Shown here: positions 1-7,360 of the stretch, in pieces
How the letters are laid out: each line of letters starts with the position of its first letter
Position numbering within the stretch: position 1 is the first letter of the stretch
Origin: Acidobacteriota bacterium
GTDB taxonomy: Bacteria; Acidobacteriota; Polarisedimenticolia; Polarisedimenticolales; Polarisedimenticolaceae
Direction of reading: 5' to 3'
Assembly (NCBI GenBank): GCA_011773795.1
Contig: WVWW01000178.1
Location: forward strand, 3,043 to 17,820
DNA length: 14,778 nucleotides
The notes under the pieces: generated by a model
The model's input: only the letters and a program-made list of their open reading frames with translations
What the model was told of the DNA's origin: nothing
The model's database searches: none
Program-made: the position numbers and the translations under genes

Positions 1-174
1 TACAGCCCATCCGACAACGACGGTTACCTGCGCCCCGGGATCGTCTGGAAACGAAGCGATCGGCAGATCCTCGAGCTCGGCGCGAACCTGTTCTTCGGCC
101 GGCGGGACCACACCTTCTTCGGCCAGTTCGCGAACAACTCGAACGTCTACGTCTCGCTTCGCCTGCAGCCCTGA
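1..174 (+). CDS. C-terminal end of a probable outer-membrane beta-barrel protein (5' truncated)
   Basis: Frame 1 is open from the window edge to a TGA at 172-174, giving 57 residues. The peptide alternates hydrophobic and polar residues (ILELGANLFFG, then NVYVSLRLQP) with turn-like Gly/Asp/Asn stretches between, as in the last two or three transmembrane beta-strands of an outer-membrane porin or export protein. The TFFGQFANNSNVYV segment resembles, from memory, the ends of DUF1302- or alginate-export-type barrels. The final residue is Pro rather than the usual Phe, so the outer-membrane assembly signal is not canonical. The gene converges on the membrane/spermidine-synthase fusion gene with only 31 bp between the stop codons and no clear terminator. 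The barrel class is inferred from a short fragment. Confidence 0.6.
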   Translation, partial: YSPSDNDGYLRPGIVWKRSDRQILELGANLFFGRRDHTFFGQFANNSNVYVSLRLQP

Positions 175-205
175 CTCACTCTCCCGATCCGACGGCGGCC
201 ATCGC

Positions 206-2770
206 TCAGGAACGCAAGCGGTCGCAAGCCCGCAGACGGCCGGAGATTTCCTCGGCAGACAGGCCGTGCTCCCCGGAGCGAAGGGCTTCGATCTGGGCCG
301 ACGTGCAGCCGTGCGGGTAGAGAAAGAACTCCGTGGCCCGCGAGTTCCTCGCCGCGGCGACGCCGGCCCGTGCGTCCCGGAGCACCGTGGACTCCGCGTA
401 GGACCTCAGCGCCCGGTTCTCGTCGGTGATCCGGGCGAGCGTCGTCTCGTCGGCGTCGAGCCAATCAAGGTCCGCCTGCGGAACATCGAGCAGCGGGGCG
501 ATGTCGGCATCGTCCATGTTTCCACCCTGGTGCAGGAAGAACTCCATCCACGGATGCTCGTCCGTGATCACCGGGGCGTCGCCGACCCAGGTCTCGATGC
601 CGCCACGATCGAGCAGGAAGGTGGCCATCAACGCTTCGGGATTCTCGAGGTAGGCGGCGGTCAGGTTCGCGCGCGTTTCCGGTGTCGCATAGGCCTCGCG
701 CAAGCGGGAAACATCGAGCTCGAGCGGCTCCAGCGAGCCGATCAGCACCGCATCGCGCACCGACGGGAGCCACAGCATCGCGTGGGGGTAGGCCTCCAGG
801 AACGTCCGCGCGGTCATGCGCGCGGAGGCCTCGCTCTGGGCGTGTAACGGCAGCCACTGCGCGACCACGCCGCCTTCCGCGAGCCGCCGGTTGCAGAGCC
901 GGTAGAAGTCGAGCGAGTACAGGTGGACCGACCCGGCGACGATCGGCGGCGGCGGCTCGAGCGTGATCACGTCGAACGTCTCGTCGTTCAGCTCCATCCA
1001 GTGGCGTCCGTCGTCCTGCACCATCCGGACGCGGGGATCGCCCGGGCTGTCGCCGTTCTCGTACTCGAAGAGCTCGAGCCCTCCGGCGACCGCGTCGCTC
1101 AGCTCGATGGCGACGATCGACTCGAGGCGTGGGTGCGACGCGAGCGCATTCAGCGTGATCCCCGTGCCCACGCCGACGGCCAGCGCCCGCCGCGGATCGC
1201 GGCTCAACAGGACCGGAAGGTGACCCTCCGCGCTCATGTAGCGCCAGACCGGTTTGACGGTGGCGGTCATCGCGATCCCGTTGGTGATCAGACTCTTTGC
1301 GCGGACGTCGAAGAATCCGTACTCGCGTTTGACGATCGCGACCGTGTCGGTCACGCCCTCCCTGTAATAAAGGACCTCGCCCAACGTTTGCGCCCCGGGG
1401 CTCGCCTCGAGGAAGGCCCGAACGAAGGGGCTCGAGCCGCGGGCCATCGGTAGCAAACAGGCCAGCGCGACGACGGCGGCGACGCCGACACGCAGGGCGC
1501 CCGCGCGTGTGATCGCGAGCACCGCGACGCCGGCCAAAGCGTTGAACGCCGCCAGCAGGACGAGCGAGCGGCTGACGCCGAGGGCGGGAAGCAGGACCAG
1601 ACCCGCACCTAGTGCGCCGACGATGGCGCCGACCGTGTTGAACGCGTAGACGCGCCCCACGTCGGCGCCCAACCGGCCGAGAGCAGCGGCGAAACCGCGC
1701 ACGGCGATGGGCAGGGCCATCCCGGACAGCACCGTCGGCGGCAGCACGATCCAGGCCGCGCGCAAGCCGGCCTGGACCAGGAAGTCGGCAAAGCCGGTCG
1801 ATGCGATGCGACCGAGCCGGTCGGGCATCCAGATCACGCTTGCCGCGACCCACAGACCCATCCCCGACAGCAGCACCGCGAGCCACGACACCGGGGAACG
1901 GATCCGCGAGGAAAGCGCCGCCAGCAGGATCGCTCCGAGACAGAGCCCGAGCAGGAACAGCGAGAGCATCAGGCTGAACGAGTAGGAGAACGAGCGCATG
2001 AACAGGCTGAGCAGCCGGGTCCACAGCACCTCGTAGCCGAGCATCGCCGCGCCGCCTGCCGCCGCGGCGACGAGACACGCGGCACGCACCCGGTCGGGAG
2101 AGAGCGGGCCCGGCGCTACGGCGCTCACCTCGCCCGTCCGAGCAGCGGACTCGCCGCCCCGCTCCCGTCCGGCCAGAACGATCGCCACGATCCCGACGAC
2201 CGCCTGCGTGCCGGCCGCGGCGAACGCGCTTCCCATCACGCCGAGTCGCTCGAACAGCACGAAACCGGCGAGGAAGACACCCGCCGCCGCACCGAGCGTG
2301 TTCATCCCGTACAGCAGCCCCAGCGAGCCCACGAGGTGCGACAGGTTGCGGACGACCGCCCGGGTCAGCGCCGGGAGCGTCCCGCCCATCAGCATCGACG
2401 GCACGAGGACGAGGACGAACGCGAGCAGGAGCTCGACGCCGCGTTGAAGCCCGCTCGCTTCGAAGAGCCGGACCGGGGCCAGGAACAACTGCCGCCCGGG
2501 TCCGAGCCCGAGGACGAGCAGCGAGCCGCTGGCGGCCGCCGCGAGCTCCAGCAGGCCGAACATCCTCAACGGGTGAGGCGTTCGATCGGCGATTCGCCCG
2601 AACACCGTCGCGCCCAACGCCAGTCCGGCCATGAACGACGAGAGCACCAGCGCGGTCGCCGTCGCGCTGTTGCCGAACAACCACGCCAGCTGTCTCAGGA
2701 AGACGGTCTCGAAGACCAACGCCGCCGCGCCCGACACGACGAACAGCAGGAACGGCAAGAGACGCCTCAC
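206..2770 (-). CDS. Polytopic membrane protein fused to a spermidine-synthase-like methyltransferase-fold domain
   Basis: The protein has 854 residues when started at the GTG at 2770-2768, which overlaps the GNAT stop as GTGA. A reading frame extends 28 codons further upstream, but it lies inside the GNAT gene and is Arg-rich and unlikely. Residues 1 to about 440 hold many hydrophobic helices in two similar halves: LVFETVFLRQL and LYGMNTLGAAAG in the first match LGYEVLWTRLL and VYAFNTVGAIVG in the second. Residues from about 462 form a Rossmann domain with the nucleotide-binding GVGTG (533-537), an acidic IEL (Glu556), DDGRHW, and EPPPP (Glu605) followed by AGSVHLYSLDFY, and near the end ITDEHPWMEFF. 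This is the architecture of the fused membrane/spermidine-synthase family. The catalytic Asp of true aminopropyltransferases is replaced by Glu-Pro, as is usual in these fusions, so polyamine synthesis should not be assumed. The substrate is unknown. Confidence 0.85.
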   Translation of the reverse strand: MRRLLPFLLFVVSGAAALVFETVFLRQLAWLFGNSATATALVLSSFMAGLALGATVFGRIADRTPHPLRMFGLLELAAAASGSLLVLGLGPGRQLFLAPVRLFEASGLQRGVELLLAFVLVLVPSMLMGGTLPALTRAVVRNLSHLVGSLGLLYGMNTLGAAAGVFLAGFVLFERLGVMGSAFAAAGTQAVVGIVAIVLAGRERGGESAARTGEVSAVAPGPLSPDRVRAACLVAAAAGGAAMLGYEVLWTRLLSLFMRSFSYSFSLMLSLFLLGLCLGAILLAALSSRIRSPVSWLAVLLSGMGLWVAASVIWMPDRLGRIASTGFADFLVQAGLRAAWIVLPPTVLSGMALPIAVRGFAAALGRLGADVGRVYAFNTVGAIVGALGAGLVLLPALGVSRSLVLLAAFNALAGVAVLAITRAGALRVGVAAVVALACLLPMARGSSPFVRAFLEASPGAQTLGEVLYYREGVTDTVAIVKREYGFFDVRAKSLITNGIAMTATVKPVWRYMSAEGHLPVLLSRDPRRALAVGVGTGITLNALASHPRLESIVAIELSDAVAGGLELFEYENGDSPGDPRVRMVQDDGRHWMELNDETFDVITLEPPPPIVAGSVHLYSLDFYRLCNRRLAEGGVVAQWLPLHAQSEASARMTARTFLEAYPHAMLWLPSVRDAVLIGSLEPLELDVSRLREAYATPETRANLTAAYLENPEALMATFLLDRGGIETWVGDAPVITDEHPWMEFFLHQGGNMDDADIAPLLDVPQADLDWLDADETTLARITDENRALRSYAESTVLRDARAGVAAARNSRATEFFLYPHGCTSAQIEALRSGEHGLSAEEISGRLRACDRLRS

Positions 2771-3234
2771 CTGAGCCTCAGGACGAATTCCTCGACGACC
2801 GGTTGGCCTTTCTCGCACGGGGCGAGCGACTCTCCGTGGACTTCGAATCCGCATTTCTCCGCGACACGCAGCGAAGCCACGTTGTGCTTGGCCACGAAGG
2901 CGTACAGCGGGCGTTCCCGCACGTGGTGCAGGAACTCGCCGAGCCCGCGTGAGGCGATCCCGCGCCCCCAGAACTCCTTGCCGATCCAGTACCCGACCTG
3001 GCGTTTCCCACCACGCACGAAACAGCAGAAGTAGCCGGCCAGCTTCCCGTCGACGAGGATCGCTTTTCGCCGGACCTTCCGGTCGCCCAGAATCTCCTGC
3101 CAGTGCTTCATGAACGCGTCGCGGTCGCGCGGGGGAAAGGCCGCCATCGCGCAGGCCTCCGGATCCCTCTGTTGTTCGTAGAGAGTCGGGAGATCTTTCT
3201 CCGAGACGTCACGTAGCTCAAAACGTTCGGCCAT
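2767..3234 (-). CDS. GNAT-family N-acetyltransferase (RimJ/RimL-like)
   Basis: The protein has 155 residues, the normal size for a single GNAT domain. GNAT enzymes move an acetyl group from acetyl-CoA to an amine. The N-terminal FELRDVSEKDLPTLYE is the usual first strand and helix. The central strand VGYWIGKEFWGRGIASRGL (80-98) carries the acetyl-CoA pyrophosphate loop as WGRGIA. AKHNVASLRVAEKCGFEVHG (115-134) is motif B, with Asn118 and Ser121, ending in the typical CGF turn. These features fit the Acetyltransf_3 (RimJ/RimL) group, which acetylates protein N-termini or small amines; the substrate cannot be read from sequence. The ATG at 3234 follows GAGGAG at a short 2-nt spacing. It is the first gene of a two-gene operon, and its TGA overlaps the downstream GTG start. 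A link to polyamine acetylation is inference from the neighbour only. Confidence 0.85.
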   Translation of the reverse strand: MAERFELRDVSEKDLPTLYEQQRDPEACAMAAFPPRDRDAFMKHWQEILGDRKVRRKAILVDGKLAGYFCCFVRGGKRQVGYWIGKEFWGRGIASRGLGEFLHHVRERPLYAFVAKHNVASLRVAEKCGFEVHGESLAPCEKGQPVVEEFVLRLR

Positions 3235-3275
3235 GGCTCCTCGAGCTCGAACCGGCGGGTCATCCTCGAGCCATG

Positions 3276-3305
3276 ATTGTGATACGGAACGGTCTCGGCT
3301 ACCAA
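3276..3305 (-). promoter_or_regulatory. Candidate sigma-70-type promoter for the GNAT operon
   Basis: On the minus strand there is TTGGTA (3300-3305), an 18-bp spacer and CACAAT (3276-3281), each box matching four of six consensus bases. A start near 3269 would give a leader of about 35 nt before the GNAT ATG. It lies in the divergent region shared with the gene at 3333. This is a pattern match only. Confidence 0.3.
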
Positions 3306-3314
3306 CACCCGCGT

Positions 3315-3320
3315 TATAGT
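3315..3320 (+). promoter_or_regulatory. Candidate -10 element for the gene at 3333
   Basis: TATAGT stands out in GC-rich sequence, 12 nt before the ATG at 3333. No convincing -35 box is seen at 16 to 18 bp. If used, it would give a leader of only a few nucleotides, too short to include the weak GGGA at 3321-3324. Confidence 0.3.
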
Positions 3321-3332
3321 GGGAAACCGACC

Positions 3333-3989
3333 ATGTCCTTACCCCGCAAATACGATCGCCGGATCCGCCGAGTGCTGGGTCTGCGCGCCGTCTGGCAACC
3401 CGGCGCGGTGATCGATCTCGGGGACGTGGTCACTCTCCGGCGCGGCATCTTCGTACCCGTCGAGGCGCTGTCCGATTTCGGCGTCCGCTTCAGGCGAAAG
3501 CGCGCCAAGACCGCCGAGCTGACGCTCAATTCGCAGGGCGTGTCGGAGACCCTGTTCCAGGCCGGCCGCGAGGTCGACGGAGCCGGCGATCTCGAGCCGA
3601 ACGTCAAGGCGGCTCTGGAGATCCGCTTCGAGCGCGACAATGCCTACTACCTGCGCACGCCGAGGTTGGTATCCACGGCGATGGACAACGTGGGTGCGGT
3701 CGGTCGCGCGGTCGCCCGTCTTCCCGAATGGGATTTCAGCCGCAACTACGTCGTCTGGAAGGTCTTGCTTGCGGAGCAGTTCACGTTCATCGGGAGCCGC
3801 CGTCGAAACCGCACGATCGAGTTCTCCGGTAGCGGCAAGGCGGTCGGTCGGCTGCTGACGTCGGGTCTGTCGACCGGCGTGACACGTTCCTCGAGCCGCA
3901 AACTGGACCTCGAGATCATCGGCACGGGGGGGCCGATCGCGATCGGGGTCACCCGGGTCCGTCGCGACGGGAAACTGCGCGACGTCTAG
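3333..3989 (+). CDS. Uncharacterised beta-rich protein, 218 residues
   Basis: I cannot assign a function. The ATG at 3333 is preferred over one at 3273, because the extra 20 residues would cover the divergent promoter region and look non-coding. There is no signal peptide and no membrane helix. Residues 17-50 have the pattern W-x-P-G, then L-G-D, then G-x-F-x-P-V and L-x-x-F-G. Residues 95-130 include a mixed helix (TAMDNVGAVGRAVARL). Residues 133-165 read WDFSRNYVVWKVLLAEQFTF and then a basic turn. The C-terminus is a run of likely beta-strands (LDLEIIGTGGPIAIGVTRVR). From memory, this layout occurs in a family of unnamed bacterial proteins of about 200 residues, but I cannot name it. The gene seems monocistronic: its start is divergent from the GNAT operon, and it is separated from the next gene by 168 bp with a candidate terminator and promoter. 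Confidence 0.75.
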   Translation: MSLPRKYDRRIRRVLGLRAVWQPGAVIDLGDVVTLRRGIFVPVEALSDFGVRFRRKRAKTAELTLNSQGVSETLFQAGREVDGAGDLEPNVKAALEIRFERDNAYYLRTPRLVSTAMDNVGAVGRAVARLPEWDFSRNYVVWKVLLAEQFTFIGSRRRNRTIEFSGSGKAVGRLLTSGLSTGVTRSSSRKLDLEIIGTGGPIAIGVTRVRRDGKLRDV

Positions 3990-4023
3990 ACCGGCCGAGG
4001 GCGCCCCCGCTCGGGTCTGAATC

Positions 4024-4054
4024 GGTGAACTGAGCTCCCGAAAGTTCCCTTTTT
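4024..4054 (+). terminator. Weak candidate Rho-independent terminator after the 3333 gene
   Basis: GAACT (4027-4031) can pair with AGTTC (4043-4047), and a T5 run follows at 4050-4054. The loop is 11 nt and the stem only 5 bp, extendable across one mismatch, so it is weak. Its place between a stop codon and an AT-rich promoter-like stretch is what makes it worth noting. Confidence 0.3.
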
Positions 4055-4061
4055 GGCCGGT

Positions 4062-4090
4062 TTGCACCTGCATCGGCCCGAAACTAAATT
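4062..4090 (+). promoter_or_regulatory. Candidate promoter for the DUF6812-like/membrane protein operon
   Basis: TTGCAC (4062-4067) is followed after exactly 17 bp by TAAATT (4085-4090). The sequence around 4081-4120 is markedly AT-rich against the rest of the window, as expected of a promoter. A start near 4097 would give a leader of about 60 nt. Box matches are only moderate (three and four of six). Confidence 0.35.
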
Positions 4091-4144
4091 CAAAATTACG
4101 GAAATTAAGAGATTCTCAGAGTGACGGTGGCGATTCATGCCCCC

Positions 4145-4150
4145 GGGGAG
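4145..4150 (+). promoter_or_regulatory. Ribosome binding site deciding the 4158 start
   Basis: GGGGAG lies 7 nt before the ATG at 4158. It argues for that start over an in-frame ATG at 4137, which has no such site. Confidence 0.6.
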
Positions 4151-4157
4151 ACGGAGC

Positions 4158-4712
4158 ATGCAAAGAGAACTTGACGGAGCCAGTGCGCGGCGCTTGCGGC
4201 TGGTTACCGTCCACGGCTATGTCGAGGGGCTGATCCGGACCAACCCCAACGTGTCGACACTGCACTACCTCAACGTCGCCGCTATGTCGCGGAGCTTCGT
4301 GGTGGTGCACCCTCCGATCGAGACATCGAAAGGTTGGAACGTTGCCGGGGGGTCGCTCGCGCTGTCGATCAGCTCCGTGCTGTTTGCGCAGGAGATCTCC
4401 GAGTACACGCCCGTCCCCGGTGATCTGGCGGCTGCCGCGCAATACGAGCGCTGCCCCATTCGCTTGAACGTAGGAGATTACGCGGCCGAGGGTTTCCTGC
4501 ATCTTCCGCCCGGGGCGAACCCGATGGATCGGTTGAATCAGGACCGGCACGAGTTCTTCGCGCTCAGCTCGGTGTCGGTGATCGGGCCCGAGCTGCAGTT
4601 CGCGGCTCCTTTTCTCGCCATCCGTCGATCCCAGGTGATCGCAACCCAGGCCATCGACGAAAACACGTCGCTCGAATCCGAGGTTGAACGGGAGATGGCC
4701 ACGACTTGTTAG
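4158..4712 (+). CDS. Small protein with two tandem DUF6812-like domains
   Basis: The protein has 184 residues, predicted cytoplasmic, with no signal peptide or membrane helix. It is an internal duplication. Residues 12-80 (start RLRLVTVHGYVEGLI) align with residues 100-167 (start IRLNVGDYAAEGFL). In both copies a Gly-containing strand is followed by an Asn-Pro or Gly-Ala turn, a conserved Leu-Asn (YLNV against RLNQ), a strand F-x-x-L or F-V-V-V, a linker, and a last strand ending in a hydrophobic A-Q (LFAQE against IATQA). The second copy is closest to what I recall of DUF6812, a small beta-barrel-like domain of unknown function with an L-P-P-G, R-L-N, F-x-x-L pattern. The start is chosen on a good ribosome binding site. 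The stop overlaps the next gene by 7 bp, so the two are very likely co-translated. Function unknown. Confidence 0.8.
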   Translation: MQRELDGASARRLRLVTVHGYVEGLIRTNPNVSTLHYLNVAAMSRSFVVVHPPIETSKGWNVAGGSLALSISSVLFAQEISEYTPVPGDLAAAAQYERCPIRLNVGDYAAEGFLHLPPGANPMDRLNQDRHEFFALSSVSVIGPELQFAAPFLAIRRSQVIATQAIDENTSLESEVEREMATTC

Positions 4713-5767
4713 AAGCGCCCCCCAAGGTCGTCTCGATCGTCCCGCCCAAGAAGAAGGCGGTACGAGCGGAACTGCGCGTGCTCGACGCGTACGTCAGCCA
4801 GATCTCGCTCTGGTCGTCGATGCCCATGAAGAGCGACGCGATTCAATTCGACGACGTGGAGGTCCCCGTGAGCCCCTGGGTCGCCCGGGTGCTCCAACGC
4901 TTCTGCAACTCGGAGATCACCGTCGGCGAGCTCGAGGATCTCGTCGCCCGTAGCGTCGCGGTGACCGCCAAGTGCCGCACCGATCTGCTTGCACGAACCG
5001 ACGACACCGAAGACCTCAACCTTGTTTACACCCATCAAGCCGAGATGATGCTCGCCGCCGCGGTCGGCATGGTGGTCGTTCGCGAGTTGCAGGACATGTG
5101 CAACGCGCGGCTCAAGGACGGTCTCAACGAGGAAGTCCGCGAGCTGAACCGGCTGGCACACGACACGCGTAACGCCGTCCAGGACGTGCGCAACTCGTTG
5201 GACGAGGCCGAGAAGGAACGGGTCGCCCACCTGGCGAGCAGCCTGTTGCTGCAGGACGAGCAACAGCCCTCCGCGGAGGACCAGCCGGTCCAGCAACCCG
5301 ACTCCACCGAGGAGTTGCCCATTCGTGCGGACCGTCAACGCCGGCACATCAAGCTGGCGTCCGCCGGCCGCAGGGCGGTCACGCTGGCCCGACAGGCCCG
5401 CGAGCACTCCCGAGAGTTCTACGGGTTCGCGCTCCGCGCCATTGCCGCCGTGGCCCTCCTCGCGGCGGTGATCTATGGCGTGACCTACGAGAAAGCGCCG
5501 GTCGAAGAGGTCGAGCCGCTTGCCACGGTGATGCTCGGTCTGTCCGGGGTCGAACAGGTGCGCGACCGTAATCCCCGCATCGTCTTGACCGTCGCGGATG
5601 GTTTCTGGAACGCGTCCAGCGAGCGCCGCCGCCAGGGATGGTTGAAAGACCTGAGCTTGCTGGCCGAGAGATACGACTACTCGGGCCTGGAGGTCCAATC
5701 AGAGCGCGGGAAGACGCTCGCGAAATGGGCCAAGGGCCAAGGCGTCGAGTTCACCGAAGGATCCTGA
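4706..5767 (+). CDS. Single-pass membrane protein with a helical cytoplasmic region and small C-terminal domain, function unknown
   Basis: The protein has 353 residues and probably starts at the TTG at 4706, which overlaps the upstream stop as TTGTTAG. A GGAG lies 11 nt before it, and no other start lies between the in-frame stop at 4685 and the conserved-looking sequence. Residues 20-180 are mostly helical, with heptad-like stretches at 140-180 (EEVRELNRLAHDTRNAVQ). Residues 183-205 are a Gln/Asp/Pro-rich linker. A basic segment (210-238) precedes one membrane helix at about 241-259. Residues 265-353 look like a compact alpha/beta domain, with DRNPRIVLTVADGFWNAS, then SERRRQGWLKDL, and a strand-turn SGLEVQSERGKTLAKW. 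The positive-inside rule puts the N-terminal part in the cytoplasm and the small domain outside the membrane. Not recognised as any named family. It shares an operon with the tandem-domain protein, which is its likely partner (inference). Confidence 0.8.
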   Translation: MLEAPPKVVSIVPPKKKAVRAELRVLDAYVSQISLWSSMPMKSDAIQFDDVEVPVSPWVARVLQRFCNSEITVGELEDLVARSVAVTAKCRTDLLARTDDTEDLNLVYTHQAEMMLAAAVGMVVVRELQDMCNARLKDGLNEEVRELNRLAHDTRNAVQDVRNSLDEAEKERVAHLASSLLLQDEQQPSAEDQPVQQPDSTEELPIRADRQRRHIKLASAGRRAVTLARQAREHSREFYGFALRAIAAVALLAAVIYGVTYEKAPVEEVEPLATVMLGLSGVEQVRDRNPRIVLTVADGFWNASSERRRQGWLKDLSLLAERYDYSGLEVQSERGKTLAKWAKGQGVEFTEGS

Positions 5768-5784
5768 CACAGCACGCCGCGTCT

Positions 5785-7260
5785 TCAGTCGGGATAGCGG
5801 CGGAAGACGCTCAGCCCCAAGCCGTCGAACCCGTCGAGCTCGGCGACACGCTCATAACGCGGCGCGAATTCGGGGTTGTCGAGGATCGGCAGGATGAATC
5901 GGCTGCGCTCGAGGGAGACCAGGTACTCCGGCTCGAGCTCCCAGAAACCGGAGGTGAAGTCCCGTGCCGCCACGCGCGACGTGATCTCGGGCGTCACCAG
6001 GCCGACGAGATCGACGATTCCGAGATCGGTGTAGTACCCGAGGTAGCCGATCTCCATGTAAGCGATCCGCTCGCCCTCGGTGCCGTGCGTGTCGAACCAC
6101 TCGGCCATCTTCAAATAGGCACGGTCCTTGTCGTGGACCGGCGGCCGTCGAATGTCCTCGAGCGAACCACCCAGAGCCAGCACGACGATCGCGACGGCCC
6201 CGGGAACGAAGGCGGCCCGCCGCCGCCACGCCTGCGTGTGGTCCGCGCCGCAGAGCGCGGCGAGTCCACCGAGTCCGATGCCGACCAGCACGATCAGGAC
6301 GAACTCGATCGGCAGCCGATACCACGGGTAGCCGGGCACCCCCAGCAGGGCATAACCGGCGCCGTAGGCCAATCCCCAGACCGGGAGGATCAGCAACCTC
6401 GGGTGCTCCCGCGCCGCGCGCACGAGGCCCGCGATCGCCAGCAGAAAGAAGACGTTGAACAGTGCCGGTCCGAGCGAAGGCCCGATCTTCCAGCCGGGAA
6501 CCCAATCGCCGATCAGCCGCGTCTGGAACGCGGGCCACAACCCCGAATCGACCTGGGCGATCTTCGCGGCGAGCGTGTTCGGAAAGATGTTGCCGAACGT
6601 CGGCATGGCGTACAGCGACCACAGGCCCAGGGGAATCAGGAAACCGGCCGCCATGAGGAACGGCGGCATTCGCAGCAGGGAGGTCGAGTCCTCTCGGTCG
6701 TCCCGCCACCAGATCCAGGTCCCCGCAGCGGCCGCCAGCCCGAACAGGAGGATCCCCTCGCCGCGCGTCAGGAACAACAGACCGCCCAGCACGCCGGCGA
6801 GCAACGGTCGGCCCCCGTAGACCGCGCCGAGCGTCGCCACGAGCAACAGGGCGAACGGGTACGCCTCCATGCCCAGATGGGCGACCCAACCCGATGCCGT
6901 TATCGTCGCGCCGATCCACGCAGCCAGCCCGGCCGGGATCCGGAACGCGTCTCGGCAGACGTACAGGCTCCAGATCAGCCCCACCCAGCACAGGGCGCTG
7001 AGCCAGACGGCAATGGCCGTGCCGGGCACCGGTAGGACCGCCATCAACAGTCCGACGACAAGGGCGAACAACGGGGTCGTCGTGCCGAGGACGGGATCGC
7101 CCTGGTTGAACACGAAGCCGTTCCCGACCGAGATGTTCTTGGCATAGGTCAGGGTGATCAGCGGATCGTCCCCGAGGAGCCGGTGCTCGACGCTCAACGC
7201 CGCCACGATCGGAACGAGGCTGCACAGGCAAAGCACGGTGACGACGACCGGGTGGCGCAT
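5785..7260 (-). CDS. GT-C-type integral membrane glycosyltransferase
   Basis: The protein has 491 residues from the ATG at 7260. A GTG 51 bp further upstream is in frame but overlaps the predicted promoter. It has about ten hydrophobic helices. Just after the first helix is LLGDDPLITLTYAKN (28-42), with the Asp31-Asp32 pair in the position of the catalytic or metal-binding acidic residues of GT-C enzymes. Further conserved-looking motifs are FNQGDPVLGTTTPL (51-64), LTRGEG (164-169), GNIFPNTLAAK (223-233) and a soluble tail with YMEIGYLGYYTDLGIVDLVG (401-420). This set is typical of polyprenyl-phosphate-sugar-dependent transferases related to the AftB/ArnT groups, which add a sugar to glycan, lipid or protein on the outer side of the inner membrane. 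Donor and acceptor are unknown. It stands alone, converging on the gene ending at 5767 with a 17-bp gap. Confidence 0.8.
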   Translation of the reverse strand: MRHPVVVTVLCLCSLVPIVAALSVEHRLLGDDPLITLTYAKNISVGNGFVFNQGDPVLGTTTPLFALVVGLLMAVLPVPGTAIAVWLSALCWVGLIWSLYVCRDAFRIPAGLAAWIGATITASGWVAHLGMEAYPFALLLVATLGAVYGGRPLLAGVLGGLLFLTRGEGILLFGLAAAAGTWIWWRDDREDSTSLLRMPPFLMAAGFLIPLGLWSLYAMPTFGNIFPNTLAAKIAQVDSGLWPAFQTRLIGDWVPGWKIGPSLGPALFNVFFLLAIAGLVRAAREHPRLLILPVWGLAYGAGYALLGVPGYPWYRLPIEFVLIVLVGIGLGGLAALCGADHTQAWRRRAAFVPGAVAIVVLALGGSLEDIRRPPVHDKDRAYLKMAEWFDTHGTEGERIAYMEIGYLGYYTDLGIVDLVGLVTPEITSRVAARDFTSGFWELEPEYLVSLERSRFILPILDNPEFAPRYERVAELDGFDGLGLSVFRRYPD

Positions 7261-7267
7261 GAGGGGG

Positions 7268-7307
7268 CTCCGCTGCGAATCATGGGTTGCCCCGGCGACA
7301 AGGTCAA
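7268..7307 (-). promoter_or_regulatory. Predicted promoter and ribosome binding site of the glycosyltransferase gene
   Basis: On the minus strand TTGACC (7302-7307; five of six) and CATGAT (7279-7284; four of six) are separated by exactly 17 bp. GGAG (7268-7271) follows, 7 nt before the ATG at 7260. The expected transcript start, near 7272, gives a very short leader that still holds the ribosome binding site. This is the best sigma-70-type match in the window. Confidence 0.5.
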
Positions 7308-7347
7308 TCACGCCTGGATCGTCCTTCCTCGTTCACCGTTCTTGAGG

Positions 7348-7353
7348 TAGGGT
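7348..7353 (+). promoter_or_regulatory. Candidate -10 element of TANNNT type before the ABC ATPase gene
   Basis: TAGGGT ends 7 nt before the ATG at 7361, the spacing seen for leaderless promoters in several GC-rich bacteria. The same bases include AGGG, which could instead act as a ribosome binding site at 8 nt, so the reading is ambiguous. No -35 box is clear. Confidence 0.3.
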
Positions 7354-7360
7354 CGGCGCG

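Noticed and set aside
465..2684. 739-codon minus-strand frame inside the membrane/spermidine-synthase gene
   Set aside because: The peptide is Arg- and Gly-rich with no domain, typical of an off-frame read in GC-rich coding sequence, while the other frame on the same strand carries all the family motifs.
4054..4066. Sigma-54 promoter suggested by TGGC and TTTGCA
   Set aside because: The GG and GC elements are 9 bp apart instead of 12, so the required spacing fails.
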